This document shows positions 6,908 through 14,583 of a stretch of DNA of 28,098 nt, one piece after another (within the stretch, counting starts at the first letter, position 1; every line of letters begins with the position of its first letter). Under the pieces are notes generated by a model. It was not told the DNA's origin. It searched no databases and worked only from the letters and a program-made list of their open reading frames with translations. Made by a program: the position numbers and the translations under genes. The DNA is from a virus, in IMG/VR virus record IMGVR_UViG_3300021957_000227, positions 1 through 28,098 of that record. The stretch is one strand, 5' to 3'.

Positions 6908-9577
6908 ATGCAAAGTAGATCAAATCAATCTTATAAAAGAATACAAAAGAACAGTCCAATGTTTGGAATTTATATTGGGCAAGTCACAGCCACAAAAGAT
7001 TTAAGTAGAACAGGACGAATACAAGTTTTTATAGCCACGTTAGCAAAAGACAAATCATCCAACGACGGTTTATTTGATGCAATGTGGAGTTCACCATTTG
7101 CAGGTGGAACTGATCCAGCAGGCATTGGTCAAAAAATAGAAAGTTATGTAGAAACACAACAAAGTTACGGTATGTGGATGGTACCACCAGACATAGGCAA
7201 TCTTGTACTTTGTTGTTTTGGTGACGGTAATTCAAAGTTCCCTTTCATAGTAAGTTGTTTATATCCAGATAGATATAATCACATGGTACCAGGTATGCCT
7301 GCAGGCAAAAGTTATTCTGATCCTAATATGAAATTACCTGTTGCAGAAAAGAATAAACGTGACGAAAAGACCACGCACAACGACGCTGTACGCCCTCTAC
7401 ACGTAGATATTGCAAAAGGGTTAGTAAGACAGGGGTTAGCAAATGACCCGCTTAGAGGGGCAGGAACGGCTGGTGCAAGAAGGGAATCTCCAAGTGAAGT
7501 ATTTGGCATATTAACACCAGGACCCAGAGACACAGATAATTTTAATCACAGATTAGGTGGACACCAATTTGTGATGGATGATAATCTCAATAGCAGAAAC
7601 ATACGAATTAGAACAGCAGGCGGCAACCAAATTTTAATGGATGACACTACTGGTGTTATTTACATGATTAACAAGGAAGGTTCTGCATGGGTAGAACTAA
7701 CACGCACAGGCGATATAAACTTCTTTGGTGAAGGCAGTATAGGCTTCAGAGCAAAAGGCAGTTTCCATTTACGTGCTGATCAAGACATAAACATTGAAGC
7801 AGGACAAGATGTAAACATCAAAGCCGCAGGTGATACTATGGGTGGAGAATACAAAGGCTCTAATCCATTAGGTGCTATAGGATTACCACCATTAGGAACA
7901 GGCGGCAATTTAAGAATTGAAGGCGCAGGAGATTTAACAGCATACGGTGGATTGAATACGCAAATTACTGCAAACGGCGGCGACATTGATTTAAATGCTG
8001 GTGGAAGATTAGCGGCAACTGCCGGCGGACCATTAGGCATGGACTTATTAGCGGCTACCGGGCCAATCAAGATGCAAAGTACAATGCCCACAAGCATATT
8101 AAGTGCGGCTGGGTTTAATGTAAGTTCAGGTGGACCCACCAGTGTTTTAGCACCAACAATATTACTTAACAGTGGCGGTCCTCCGGCACTTCCTGCTCTC
8201 CCGGCTATACCTGCACCACAAATGGGACTCACTGGTAGAAAAGATGCGCCATCAGAAAAAGCAGAATTTGACGAAGCAGGTGCAACAACCGGAGACAGTG
8301 CAGGAGCACCAACCGCCGGAAAACGTCAAGGTAAGCAAGATAAAATAGAAACCATAGTGGGAGTACTGCTTACAAACGAACCTTACATAGGACACTCTCA
8401 ATACGATCCAATAGCGGCCAGTGAAGCAGAAGAACAAGCTCAATCAGAAAGTGTGCTTAAAAATACTCCAGCAAATGCTGTGAGTCAGAAGGCACAGGCA
8501 CCGGCCGATGCACAAACTCCAGACGGTGCAGAAGTTGGCACAGGATACGTAGACGAAGCAGGGGCGGCTATTTCCTCAGTTAGCAATGCAGTCACTGATG
8601 CTTCAGCTCAAGCAGGCGCTCTCATAGACAGTGCATTACCAGATGTTCAAGGTGTCTTAGATGGCATACCTCAATATGCTGATGTCCAGGGTGTGTTAAA
8701 TAATTTCAAAGATGCCGCACAAACAAAACTATTAGAAATAGCAGGACTGGGAGCATTAGTAAATGGTCTCAAATCGGCTATTCCTCCTATACGTTTCCCA
8801 ACTACAAATGCTCTTGGACAAAAGATTATTGGCATTGGCAAGCAATTAAAAGAAGTAGAAGCAAGATTAAAAATGTTTAGTTTAGACGACCTCGGCCTAC
8901 CAACAGATTTATTAGAAGGACAATTAGGTCAAATGAAGGGTGCAATTGATGAAGCAATGGCGGCGGCAAGTTCCTTACAAGATCTCGAATCGCAATTAAA
9001 AGCACAAGGCATAGACATGATACCAGATGGCCCTGGTAAAATATTCCAAGATCAATTTGGCAATAAAATTGTTGACTTCTCACAAGGTATTGGTCCTGTG
9101 GGAGAAACATTAGGTCTTGTTGGTGATATGCAACAAACATGGAACAATGTAAGCGATAGTATTTCAGTTCCTATCAATGACAACCAGCAATTAGCACTTA
9201 CTGAATTTGCACGAAGTATAGGCCCGGATAACTTTAAAAACAGCAACGTACTACAGGCATTAAACAACGGTGAATATCACAGAGTACCGTATTTTATGTC
9301 TGGGTGGGTATTAAGTAAACAACCAGGTTCATCTAAATTAGTAGAAAATCCAAACTTACATCAAATGAGACAGTATCAAGCAAGTGTATTCCAAACACCT
9401 GACGGTCAAGAAGGTCAAAATCTCGTTGTTTCCAAAGGAACAGAGGGTGGAAGTGTAAACTTCTTGTTGTTAGCAGAAGCAATAGATAATTCCAGAGACA
9501 AATATTACGAAGAGGTGCTTAATCCTACCAGCCTGAAGTTCACAATAGCAGACGCAATTAATAATCTCGACTCATAA
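6908..9577 (+). CDS. 5: gp5-like baseplate hub/spike protein with OB-fold and beta-prism repeats
   Basis: Central membrane-puncturing spike of the baseplate. The 889-residue protein opens with an OB-fold-like domain (about 17-125: GIYIGQVTATKD, GRIQVFI, YGMWMVPPDIGNLVLCCFGDG, PFIVSCLYPDR), matching gp5/VgrG-type N-termini. Residues 217-309 contain GGHQFVMDD, GNQILMDDTTGVIYMINKEG, then DINFFGEGSIGF and DINIEAGQDVNIKAAGD, the short alternating pattern of a trimeric beta-prism. Gly/Ala-rich repeats continue to about 423. In T4 gp5 a lysozyme domain sits between OB-fold and prism; here none is seen, but residues 756-831 resemble the C-terminal lobe of a T4-type lysozyme. Residues about 520-740 are Ala/Gln-rich, probably helical. 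The ribosome-binding site is weak, and M18 is a possible alternative start. A terminator follows immediately. Confidence 0.8.
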   Translation: MQSRSNQSYKRIQKNSPMFGIYIGQVTATKDLSRTGRIQVFIATLAKDKSSNDGLFDAMWSSPFAGGTDPAGIGQKIESYVETQQSYGMWMVPPDIGNLVLCCFGDGNSKFPFIVSCLYPDRYNHMVPGMPAGKSYSDPNMKLPVAEKNKRDEKTTHNDAVRPLHVDIAKGLVRQGLANDPLRGAGTAGARRESPSEVFGILTPGPRDTDNFNHRLGGHQFVMDDNLNSRNIRIRTAGGNQILMDDTTGVIYMINKEGSAWVELTRTGDINFFGEGSIGFRAKGSFHLRADQDINIEAGQDVNIKAAGDTMGGEYKGSNPLGAIGLPPLGTGGNLRIEGAGDLTAYGGLNTQITANGGDIDLNAGGRLAATAGGPLGMDLLAATGPIKMQSTMPTSILSAAGFNVSSGGPTSVLAPTILLNSGGPPALPALPAIPAPQMGLTGRKDAPSEKAEFDEAGATTGDSAGAPTAGKRQGKQDKIETIVGVLLTNEPYIGHSQYDPIAASEAEEQAQSESVLKNTPANAVSQKAQAPADAQTPDGAEVGTGYVDEAGAAISSVSNAVTDASAQAGALIDSALPDVQGVLDGIPQYADVQGVLNNFKDAAQTKLLEIAGLGALVNGLKSAIPPIRFPTTNALGQKIIGIGKQLKEVEARLKMFSLDDLGLPTDLLEGQLGQMKGAIDEAMAAASSLQDLESQLKAQGIDMIPDGPGKIFQDQFGNKIVDFSQGIGPVGETLGLVGDMQQTWNNVSDSISVPINDNQQLALTEFARSIGPDNFKNSNVLQALNNGEYHRVPYFMSGWVLSKQPGSSKLVENPNLHQMRQYQASVFQTPDGQEGQNLVVSKGTEGGSVNFLLLAEAIDNSRDKYYEEVLNPTSLKFTIADAINNLDS
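9173..9400 (+). other. lysozyme-like (GH24) C-lobe region within the spike protein
   Basis: Residues 756-831 read Q-x-x-AL-x-x-FA-x-x-x-G-x-x-NF-x-x-S-x-VL-x-x-LN-x-G-x-Y, then VP-x-x-M-x-x-W, then R-x-x-x-x-x-VF-x-TP. This order of residues is the pattern of the C-terminal helical lobe of T4-type/phage P22-type lysozymes. The N-terminal lobe, with catalytic Glu and the Asp/Thr pair near a GxGxT-type hairpin, is not recognisable upstream. A binding or structural role is more likely than catalysis. The match is by eye. Confidence 0.5.
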
Positions 9578-9601
9578 AAAAGGAGGCATAGCCCCCTTTT
9601 T
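9577..9601. terminator. bidirectional intrinsic terminator between spike gene and the small minus-strand gene
   Basis: AAAAAGGAGGC (9577-9587), an ATA loop, and GCCCCCTTTTT (9591-9601) form an 11-pair hairpin with one A-C mismatch. The right arm ends in a T-run for plus-strand transcripts, and the left A-run gives a U-run for minus-strand transcripts. It overlaps the last base of the spike stop codon and lies three bases from the stop of the opposing gene, so it can end both converging transcripts. Confidence 0.85.
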
Positions 9602-9604
9602 GTT

Positions 9605-9847
9605 TTAACCAACCATTTTACGCATTTCTGAATACTCTGGCGGGTGTACGCTCGAGTTGTAACGATAGTTACCCACAAGATTAATGCTATCAAAGATAAC
9701 ATACCGCTTGGTAACAGTATCGTACAGTCCTAAATGAAAATATCGTTTATGCTGGAAAAATATCCTTTGAAAACGACCTTTCTCTGTCTCATTACGAGTT
9801 TGGGCCTTAGCCCAAATTTCGTCGAAACCTTTCAAAAGTTTACGCAT
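9605..9847 (-). CDS. small hypothetical protein, independently transcribed
   Basis: An 80-residue, basic, aromatic-rich protein that I do not recognise. It starts MRKLLKGFDEIW and ends YSEMRKMVG; the centre (about residues 24-60) is rich in Phe, Tyr, Arg and His, including RFQRIFFQHKRYFHLGLYD. There is no signal peptide, transmembrane segment or Cys pair. The start is well supported: AAGGAA (complement of 9855-9860) lies seven bases before the ATG, and a sigma70-type promoter with 17-base spacing lies upstream. It points against the structural genes and stops at the shared terminator, so it forms a unit of its own. Position and promoter suggest early expression, as for many small host-takeover proteins of T4-like phages, but no function can be assigned. 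Confidence 0.75.
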   Translation of the reverse strand: MRKLLKGFDEIWAKAQTRNETEKGRFQRIFFQHKRYFHLGLYDTVTKRYVIFDSINLVGNYRYNSSVHPPEYSEMRKMVG

Positions 9848-9928
9848 GTACGTATTCCTTTGCTATAGGGTGAATGTAACAGCAAATGTGTATGCTGTGG
9901 CGTCACACTATCAAAAGTGCTTACATGT

Positions 9929-9957
9929 ATTTAACTACATCTTAGTTGATTTGTCAA
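9929..9957 (-). promoter_or_regulatory. sigma70-type promoter for the small minus-strand gene
   Basis: On the minus strand, a perfect TTGACA (complement of 9952-9957) is followed after 17 bases by TTAAAT (complement of 9929-9934). An overlapping TAAATA hexamer (9928-9933) would give an 18-base spacer. The predicted start is near 9921, leaving a leader of roughly 75 bases before the ATG at 9847. The same minus-strand stretch also has TTAAATA, which is late-promoter-like, so timing is not settled by sequence alone. Confidence 0.72.
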
Positions 9958-9991
9958 GAGTTTTGGTAAATTAAAACTGTATATAATTTCA

Positions 9992-10001
9992 GTGATAAAT
10001 A
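9992..10001 (+). promoter_or_regulatory. T4-type late promoter for the second structural operon
   Basis: GTGATAAATA, identical over ten bases to the motif at 3105-3114, sits six bases before the ATG of the gp25-like gene. With T4 geometry (motif at about -13 to -6) the transcript would begin at or next to base 10007, the start codon itself. No Shine-Dalgarno sequence is visible. A TATAAT hexamer at 9982-9987 is a possible alternative -10 but lacks a well-spaced -35 box. Confidence 0.65.
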
Positions 10002-10006
10002 CTTGT

Positions 10007-10378
10007 ATGGCAAACTTCAGAGGATTTAATACTGTAGATACAATTAACGCTCCGTATACATTGTCGGGCGATGAACTTGTGAAGCGTGATTTAAAAAACG
10101 AATTCTACACAAAACGTGGAGAAAGAGTTATGCGACCAAACTTTGGTAGCATTGTTTGGGATTTATTAATGGATCCAATGTCACCAAAAGTGGTAACAGA
10201 CATAGAAGAAGATGTCGATAAAATTGTAGCACGTGATCCAAGAGTATCACTATTAAAAACTACAGTAACAGCATTAGAACATGCAATTAGGGTAGACATA
10301 GATTTAAGATTTATACCCACACAAAACGAAGATACTCTGTACTTAATGTATGTCAGAGAAACAGCAGAGGGTATGTAA
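10007..10378 (+). CDS. 25: gp25-like baseplate wedge subunit
   Basis: Baseplate wedge protein that contacts the sheath and helps trigger or template its assembly; the family is conserved from T4 to type VI secretion (TssE). Counting from ATG 10007 the protein has 123 residues, close to T4 gp25 (132 aa). The N-terminal MANFRGFNTVD is typical of marine T4-like versions. The family core follows: LVKRDLKNEFYTKRGERVMRPNFGSIVWDLLMDPMS, with the R-G-E-R-V-M-x-P-x-F-G element equivalent to the R-K-G-x-R-x-F-x-P-x-F-G motif of T4 gp25. An in-frame GTG at 9992 would add five residues but lies inside the late-promoter motif, so I prefer the ATG. The next gene starts three bases after the stop. Confidence 0.9.
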   Translation: MANFRGFNTVDTINAPYTLSGDELVKRDLKNEFYTKRGERVMRPNFGSIVWDLLMDPMSPKVVTDIEEDVDKIVARDPRVSLLKTTVTALEHAIRVDIDLRFIPTQNEDTLYLMYVRETAEGM

Positions 10379-10381
10379 TAG

Positions 10382-13300
10382 ATGGCCAGTAGTAGACAAA
10401 ATAACTTATTTGCGGCAGAAGATTGGAAAATTGCCTATAAAGCATATAGCAAAGTAGATTTTCAGGCGTACGACTTTGACACTATGCGTTCCGCAATGGT
10501 GGATTACATCAGGACAAACTATCCCGAAAACTTTAATGACTTCATTGAAAGTTCAGAATTTGTATCTATAATAGAATTGCTGGCATTCCTTAGCCAAAGT
10601 TTAGCATTCAGAATGGATGTTAATACCAGAGAAAACTTTTTAGAAACTGCTGAGCGAAGAGACTCAGTATTTAAACTTGCAAGAATGTTAGGGTACAATC
10701 CTAAACGTAATTTACCTGCAAGTGGCTTGTTAAAATTAGTGAGCGTGAAAACATCTGAACCTTTAGTAGACAGTTTAGGCACTTCATTGTCAAATAGAAC
10801 TGTGTATTGGGATGATGCAAATAATAGCCAATCCTACGAACAATTCATTACAATAATGAATGCGGCTATGAGTAACACTAATCAATTCTCATCACCAATT
10901 AAGTCAGGTAATATAAACAATATACCTACTGAACTTTATCAGGTTAATACACCAATTAATTCTCCGATTGTGCATAATCTTAATATCACATCATCGGGTT
11001 CAAAAAGACAGTTCAACGTTGTTAATCCAGATTTCAAAGACAATAGTCACTTTTACGAAAGAGAGCCAAGTCCAACAAATTTAATGAACATCATTTATAG
11101 AAATGATGGCGGGGGCCTTGCAAGTAGAAACACTGGATTCTTTAGTTTGATAAAACAGGGTAATTTACAGTTTAAGGACTTTAATTATACTGCGCCAATA
11201 GAAAATAGAATTGAAACAATTACGGTGCCTAACATCAATGAAACCGATGTGTACTTACAGGAAATTGACAGTAACGGTCTTGTTTTAAACGATTGGACTA
11301 AAATTCCTAACACAGTTGGACAAACATTAAACTATAACAGTAAAAGTTTAAACACAAGAAATTTATATTCTGTAGAAAATGCAGGTGCCGATGGAATTAA
11401 AATTAGATTCCCAGACGGAAACTTTGGTAATGTACCAGTGGGTATATTCCGTGTTTGGTATAGAACAAGTGATCCTGCCAGATACACAATTAGTCCAAGT
11501 GAAGCAAAGAATTTAAGTATTACAGTGCCATATGAAAATGCGGCAGGTAAGCAATATGCTGTATCGTTAACATTTAATTTACAGTACGAACTTAATAACA
11601 GTACACCGGCAGAAAGTTTAGCGGCAATTAAAGAACGTGCGCCACAAGTGTTCTATACACAAAATAGAATGGTGTCAGCACAAGATTATAACGTGTTCCC
11701 TCAAAGTCAAAGCACAAACATTGCTAAAATAAAGTCTACAAATAGAACGCATTCCGGACATAGCAGATACATTGATATCAATGATCCGACAGGCGCATAC
11801 CACAATGTGGATACGTTTGCCGACGATGCATACATCTATAATAATATACACAAAACAAGCCAACAAGTTATTGTAAACAATACCACAACTCCAACAGAGG
11901 TTGTGCTTAGTGTGATTACAAACATACTTAAATTACGTAAAGTAAATGATTTTGTTTATTACGGTATGCGAAGCGAGTGGAAAAATCCTACAAAGCCAAG
12001 TGGCAGTTTAGCAAATTTCACATTCGAAGACAGTAATAATGTTAGATGGAATGCACAACCAGTTAAGCCTGAAAGTAAAGTAGGCTATATCACAGAAGAA
12101 TTTACACCCGGTAGTGTTAATGTATTAATAAACAATTCAAATGTTGCCACAGCCAACCATGCTAAAGGCTTAAAAGATAATACATTTATCAAATGGGTAG
12201 ACCCAACTAATGTAACAGATTACAAATGGGCAAGAGTAACAAACATAGAAAATAATGGTGTATTAGGCTCAGCAATATCAACAGCAACTGGTCCGTGGAC
12301 ACTTAGTGAAGAGATTCCAGCAGGGTGGGAAATGAGAGACTTTATTGTTTCTCTTAGAAAGTTGTTTACCACAGCAGAGTTTAACCTCATTGTTGCAGAA
12401 ATTACTGCACAAAGAACTTTTGGTATTGGATACCATTTACAAGATGACTACTGGTATGTTATACCTAACAGTGATTTATCTACATCTGCTAAACAAGGCG
12501 AGTTTGCATTAGACATAAACGGCAAAGGCCCTAACAGTTGGTTATTACTAATGGAATACAGTCCAATAGATGTAAACAACTACAGATACAACATCACTTA
12601 CAGATGTTTAGATTATATTATTCAAAGCGAAGGCTCATTGAAGTTTTACAATATCAACAATTTAAATGAAAGTAATGCTAACAACAGAACATCCAAAGAT
12701 GTAATCACTTTCACAACTGTTAATACTAAACCAGGTGCATACGAAAATTATACATGGAAAGGTAACCTCTGGAGAAATGAAGAATTAGGATTAACAGTCA
12801 CACCAGTGAATCGAATCACAGACATTCCATTGCGTACAAGAAGCACAACATGGAGTGATGTGTCAGTGAATTGGATCAGTAATTTTGGCATACTTAAAAC
12901 AGAAGTAAATGCACCCGATCCTGCAAAAACAAATCAGCAGTTATATGCAGAACATAACGAATACGTTACAGATGCTATTATACCTCTTAACACTTTCCAC
13001 AGTGTAGGTGGTGTTAGCACAGAGACTAACGTTGTTATAGCAAATAACACAGGTAGAATTACATCAATGCCAAGTAAGATTAGCATTCCTTTTAACAATG
13101 CAACATTTGGTACAAATTTTGTTGACACCACAGGTTCAACACCATTTATAACATATAGACAAATAATAGAGAACCAAGGCAGTGGCAGTGAAGTTATATG
13201 GAAAGCAGAACTTGGTAATATCACAGTATCTTCTTATGGTACTAACGGTGACACTTTTGATAATACTATAACAGGTAGATTGCATTTTAAAACATACGAT

Positions 13301-14575
13301 GCCGCCACCGGAATAGGTAGTCTCGAATATGTTAATGTACAAGAAAATGATTTACATTACTCTCAGGATAGAACAGCATTGTTCTCATCAGACAAGTTAG
13401 AAGTATATTACGAAAATAACAAAGAAAAATTAGACCAAGAAATTAAATGGGAAGTACTTGAAACTTACAGAGAGCCAGATGGATACACTGACCCTCGTAA
13501 AATTAGAGTAGCACCACATAATTCGAATGGCGACTTAGTTCCAGATAGACCTTTACAGTTTGAAGAATATGTAGACACCACAGACGAAGTGTTATTTGAA
13601 TACTACACTGATTTTGATGGATATAGATATGATAGACCTATACAAGGTATAGTGTTAGATCTCAGAAACGAAGACGAGTTAACCATTGATAATGCAGGTG
13701 ACAGAATTACACCAGCACGTTATGATAATTGGAAAAAGTTAAGCACAGTTAATTGGTTAATTGTAAAAAATAAAGTTGTAGCAGAAACACTACAGAATAA
13801 AGCAAACGCCAAGGGTGCTGTTGTATTTGTTGTTGATGAATTTAAAACTTATCAACTATTAGCAATTGGTACAACAGGCGAAATTAAACTGGTTGAAACT
13901 AAAGATTATTTTGTTAAACGTGGTAGAGGTAAAACTCAGAACACTGCATCAGCAAGTATTAACTCAGGCACAATTAAGTGGAGCCATGTTGCACCAAATG
14001 ATGTACGCATAGACCCAAGTATTAGCAACATTGTTGAGATGTTGGTATTAACAAGTTCGTATAATGCCCAAGTAAATAAATGGCTCGCAAGGCCAACAGG
14101 CACATTCCCAGCATCGCCAACCAGTGATCAGTTAGGTTCAGAATTTGCAGGGCTAAATACGTATAAGAGTGCAAGTGATACATTAGTATTTAGAAGTGCT
14201 AAATTTAAATTGTTGTTCGGCAATCAAGCAGACGACACAGTTAAGGCTAAGTTTAGAGTGGTAAAATTATCAGATCAATTCAGCGATAACGAATTAAAGT
14301 CACGTATCATTGCATTGATTAATTCTTACTTTGTAGTTAGCAATTGGGAATTTGGCGAAACATTTTACTTCACAGAATTAAGCACATATATACATCAAGA
14401 ATTAGGTAGCTCAATAGGTAGTATAGTTATATTACCTAAAAACACTACAGGGAAATTTGGTGAGATGTTCCAGGTAAAAGCGGAGCCAAACGAATTATTC
14501 TTAAGTACTGCAAGTGTTAATGATATAGAAATCATTGGCAGACTTGATAACCAAACATTACGAGCGGATCGATAA
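10382..14575 (+). CDS. 6: gp6-like baseplate wedge protein, enlarged
   Basis: Main structural element of the baseplate wedge ring, equivalent to the P2 J/TssF-type fold. Residues 1-120 contain YPENFNDFIESSEFVSIIELLAFLSQSLAFRMDVNTRENFLETA and RMLGYNPKRNLPASG, diagnostic for gp6. A second conserved block (about 330-490) includes IRFPDGNFGNVP, GIFRVWYRTS and ESLAAIKERAPQVFYTQNRMVSAQDYNVFP, which matches the baseplate J-like core. The C-terminus (about 1295-1397) again looks conserved: LKSRIIALINSYF, WEFGETFYFTELSTYIHQELG and IVILP. Between these lie about 800 residues of extra beta-rich sequence. T4 gp6 has 660 residues, so this version is twice that length. AGAGGG about ten bases upstream supports the start. 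Confidence 0.88.
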   Translation: MASSRQNNLFAAEDWKIAYKAYSKVDFQAYDFDTMRSAMVDYIRTNYPENFNDFIESSEFVSIIELLAFLSQSLAFRMDVNTRENFLETAERRDSVFKLARMLGYNPKRNLPASGLLKLVSVKTSEPLVDSLGTSLSNRTVYWDDANNSQSYEQFITIMNAAMSNTNQFSSPIKSGNINNIPTELYQVNTPINSPIVHNLNITSSGSKRQFNVVNPDFKDNSHFYEREPSPTNLMNIIYRNDGGGLASRNTGFFSLIKQGNLQFKDFNYTAPIENRIETITVPNINETDVYLQEIDSNGLVLNDWTKIPNTVGQTLNYNSKSLNTRNLYSVENAGADGIKIRFPDGNFGNVPVGIFRVWYRTSDPARYTISPSEAKNLSITVPYENAAGKQYAVSLTFNLQYELNNSTPAESLAAIKERAPQVFYTQNRMVSAQDYNVFPQSQSTNIAKIKSTNRTHSGHSRYIDINDPTGAYHNVDTFADDAYIYNNIHKTSQQVIVNNTTTPTEVVLSVITNILKLRKVNDFVYYGMRSEWKNPTKPSGSLANFTFEDSNNVRWNAQPVKPESKVGYITEEFTPGSVNVLINNSNVATANHAKGLKDNTFIKWVDPTNVTDYKWARVTNIENNGVLGSAISTATGPWTLSEEIPAGWEMRDFIVSLRKLFTTAEFNLIVAEITAQRTFGIGYHLQDDYWYVIPNSDLSTSAKQGEFALDINGKGPNSWLLLMEYSPIDVNNYRYNITYRCLDYIIQSEGSLKFYNINNLNESNANNRTSKDVITFTTVNTKPGAYENYTWKGNLWRNEELGLTVTPVNRITDIPLRTRSTTWSDVSVNWISNFGILKTEVNAPDPAKTNQQLYAEHNEYVTDAIIPLNTFHSVGGVSTETNVVIANNTGRITSMPSKISIPFNNATFGTNFVDTTGSTPFITYRQIIENQGSGSEVIWKAELGNITVSSYGTNGDTFDNTITGRLHFKTYDAATGIGSLEYVNVQENDLHYSQDRTALFSSDKLEVYYENNKEKLDQEIKWEVLETYREPDGYTDPRKIRVAPHNSNGDLVPDRPLQFEEYVDTTDEVLFEYYTDFDGYRYDRPIQGIVLDLRNEDELTIDNAGDRITPARYDNWKKLSTVNWLIVKNKVVAETLQNKANAKGAVVFVVDEFKTYQLLAIGTTGEIKLVETKDYFVKRGRGKTQNTASASINSGTIKWSHVAPNDVRIDPSISNIVEMLVLTSSYNAQVNKWLARPTGTFPASPTSDQLGSEFAGLNTYKSASDTLVFRSAKFKLLFGNQADDTVKAKFRVVKLSDQFSDNELKSRIIALINSYFVVSNWEFGETFYFTELSTYIHQELGSSIGSIVILPKNTTGKFGEMFQVKAEPNELFLSTASVNDIEIIGRLDNQTLRADR

Positions 14576-14583
14576 GGTAACTA

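Noticed and set aside
7780-8232. 150-codon minus-strand frame opposite the spike gene
   Set aside because: Pro/Ala-rich antisense shadow of the Gly/Ala-rich beta-prism repeat region, with no promoter or ribosome-binding site.
9992-10006. GTG at 9992 as the start of the gp25-like gene
   Set aside because: It falls inside the late-promoter decamer and would not be transcribed; the ATG at 10007 gives the family-typical N-terminus.
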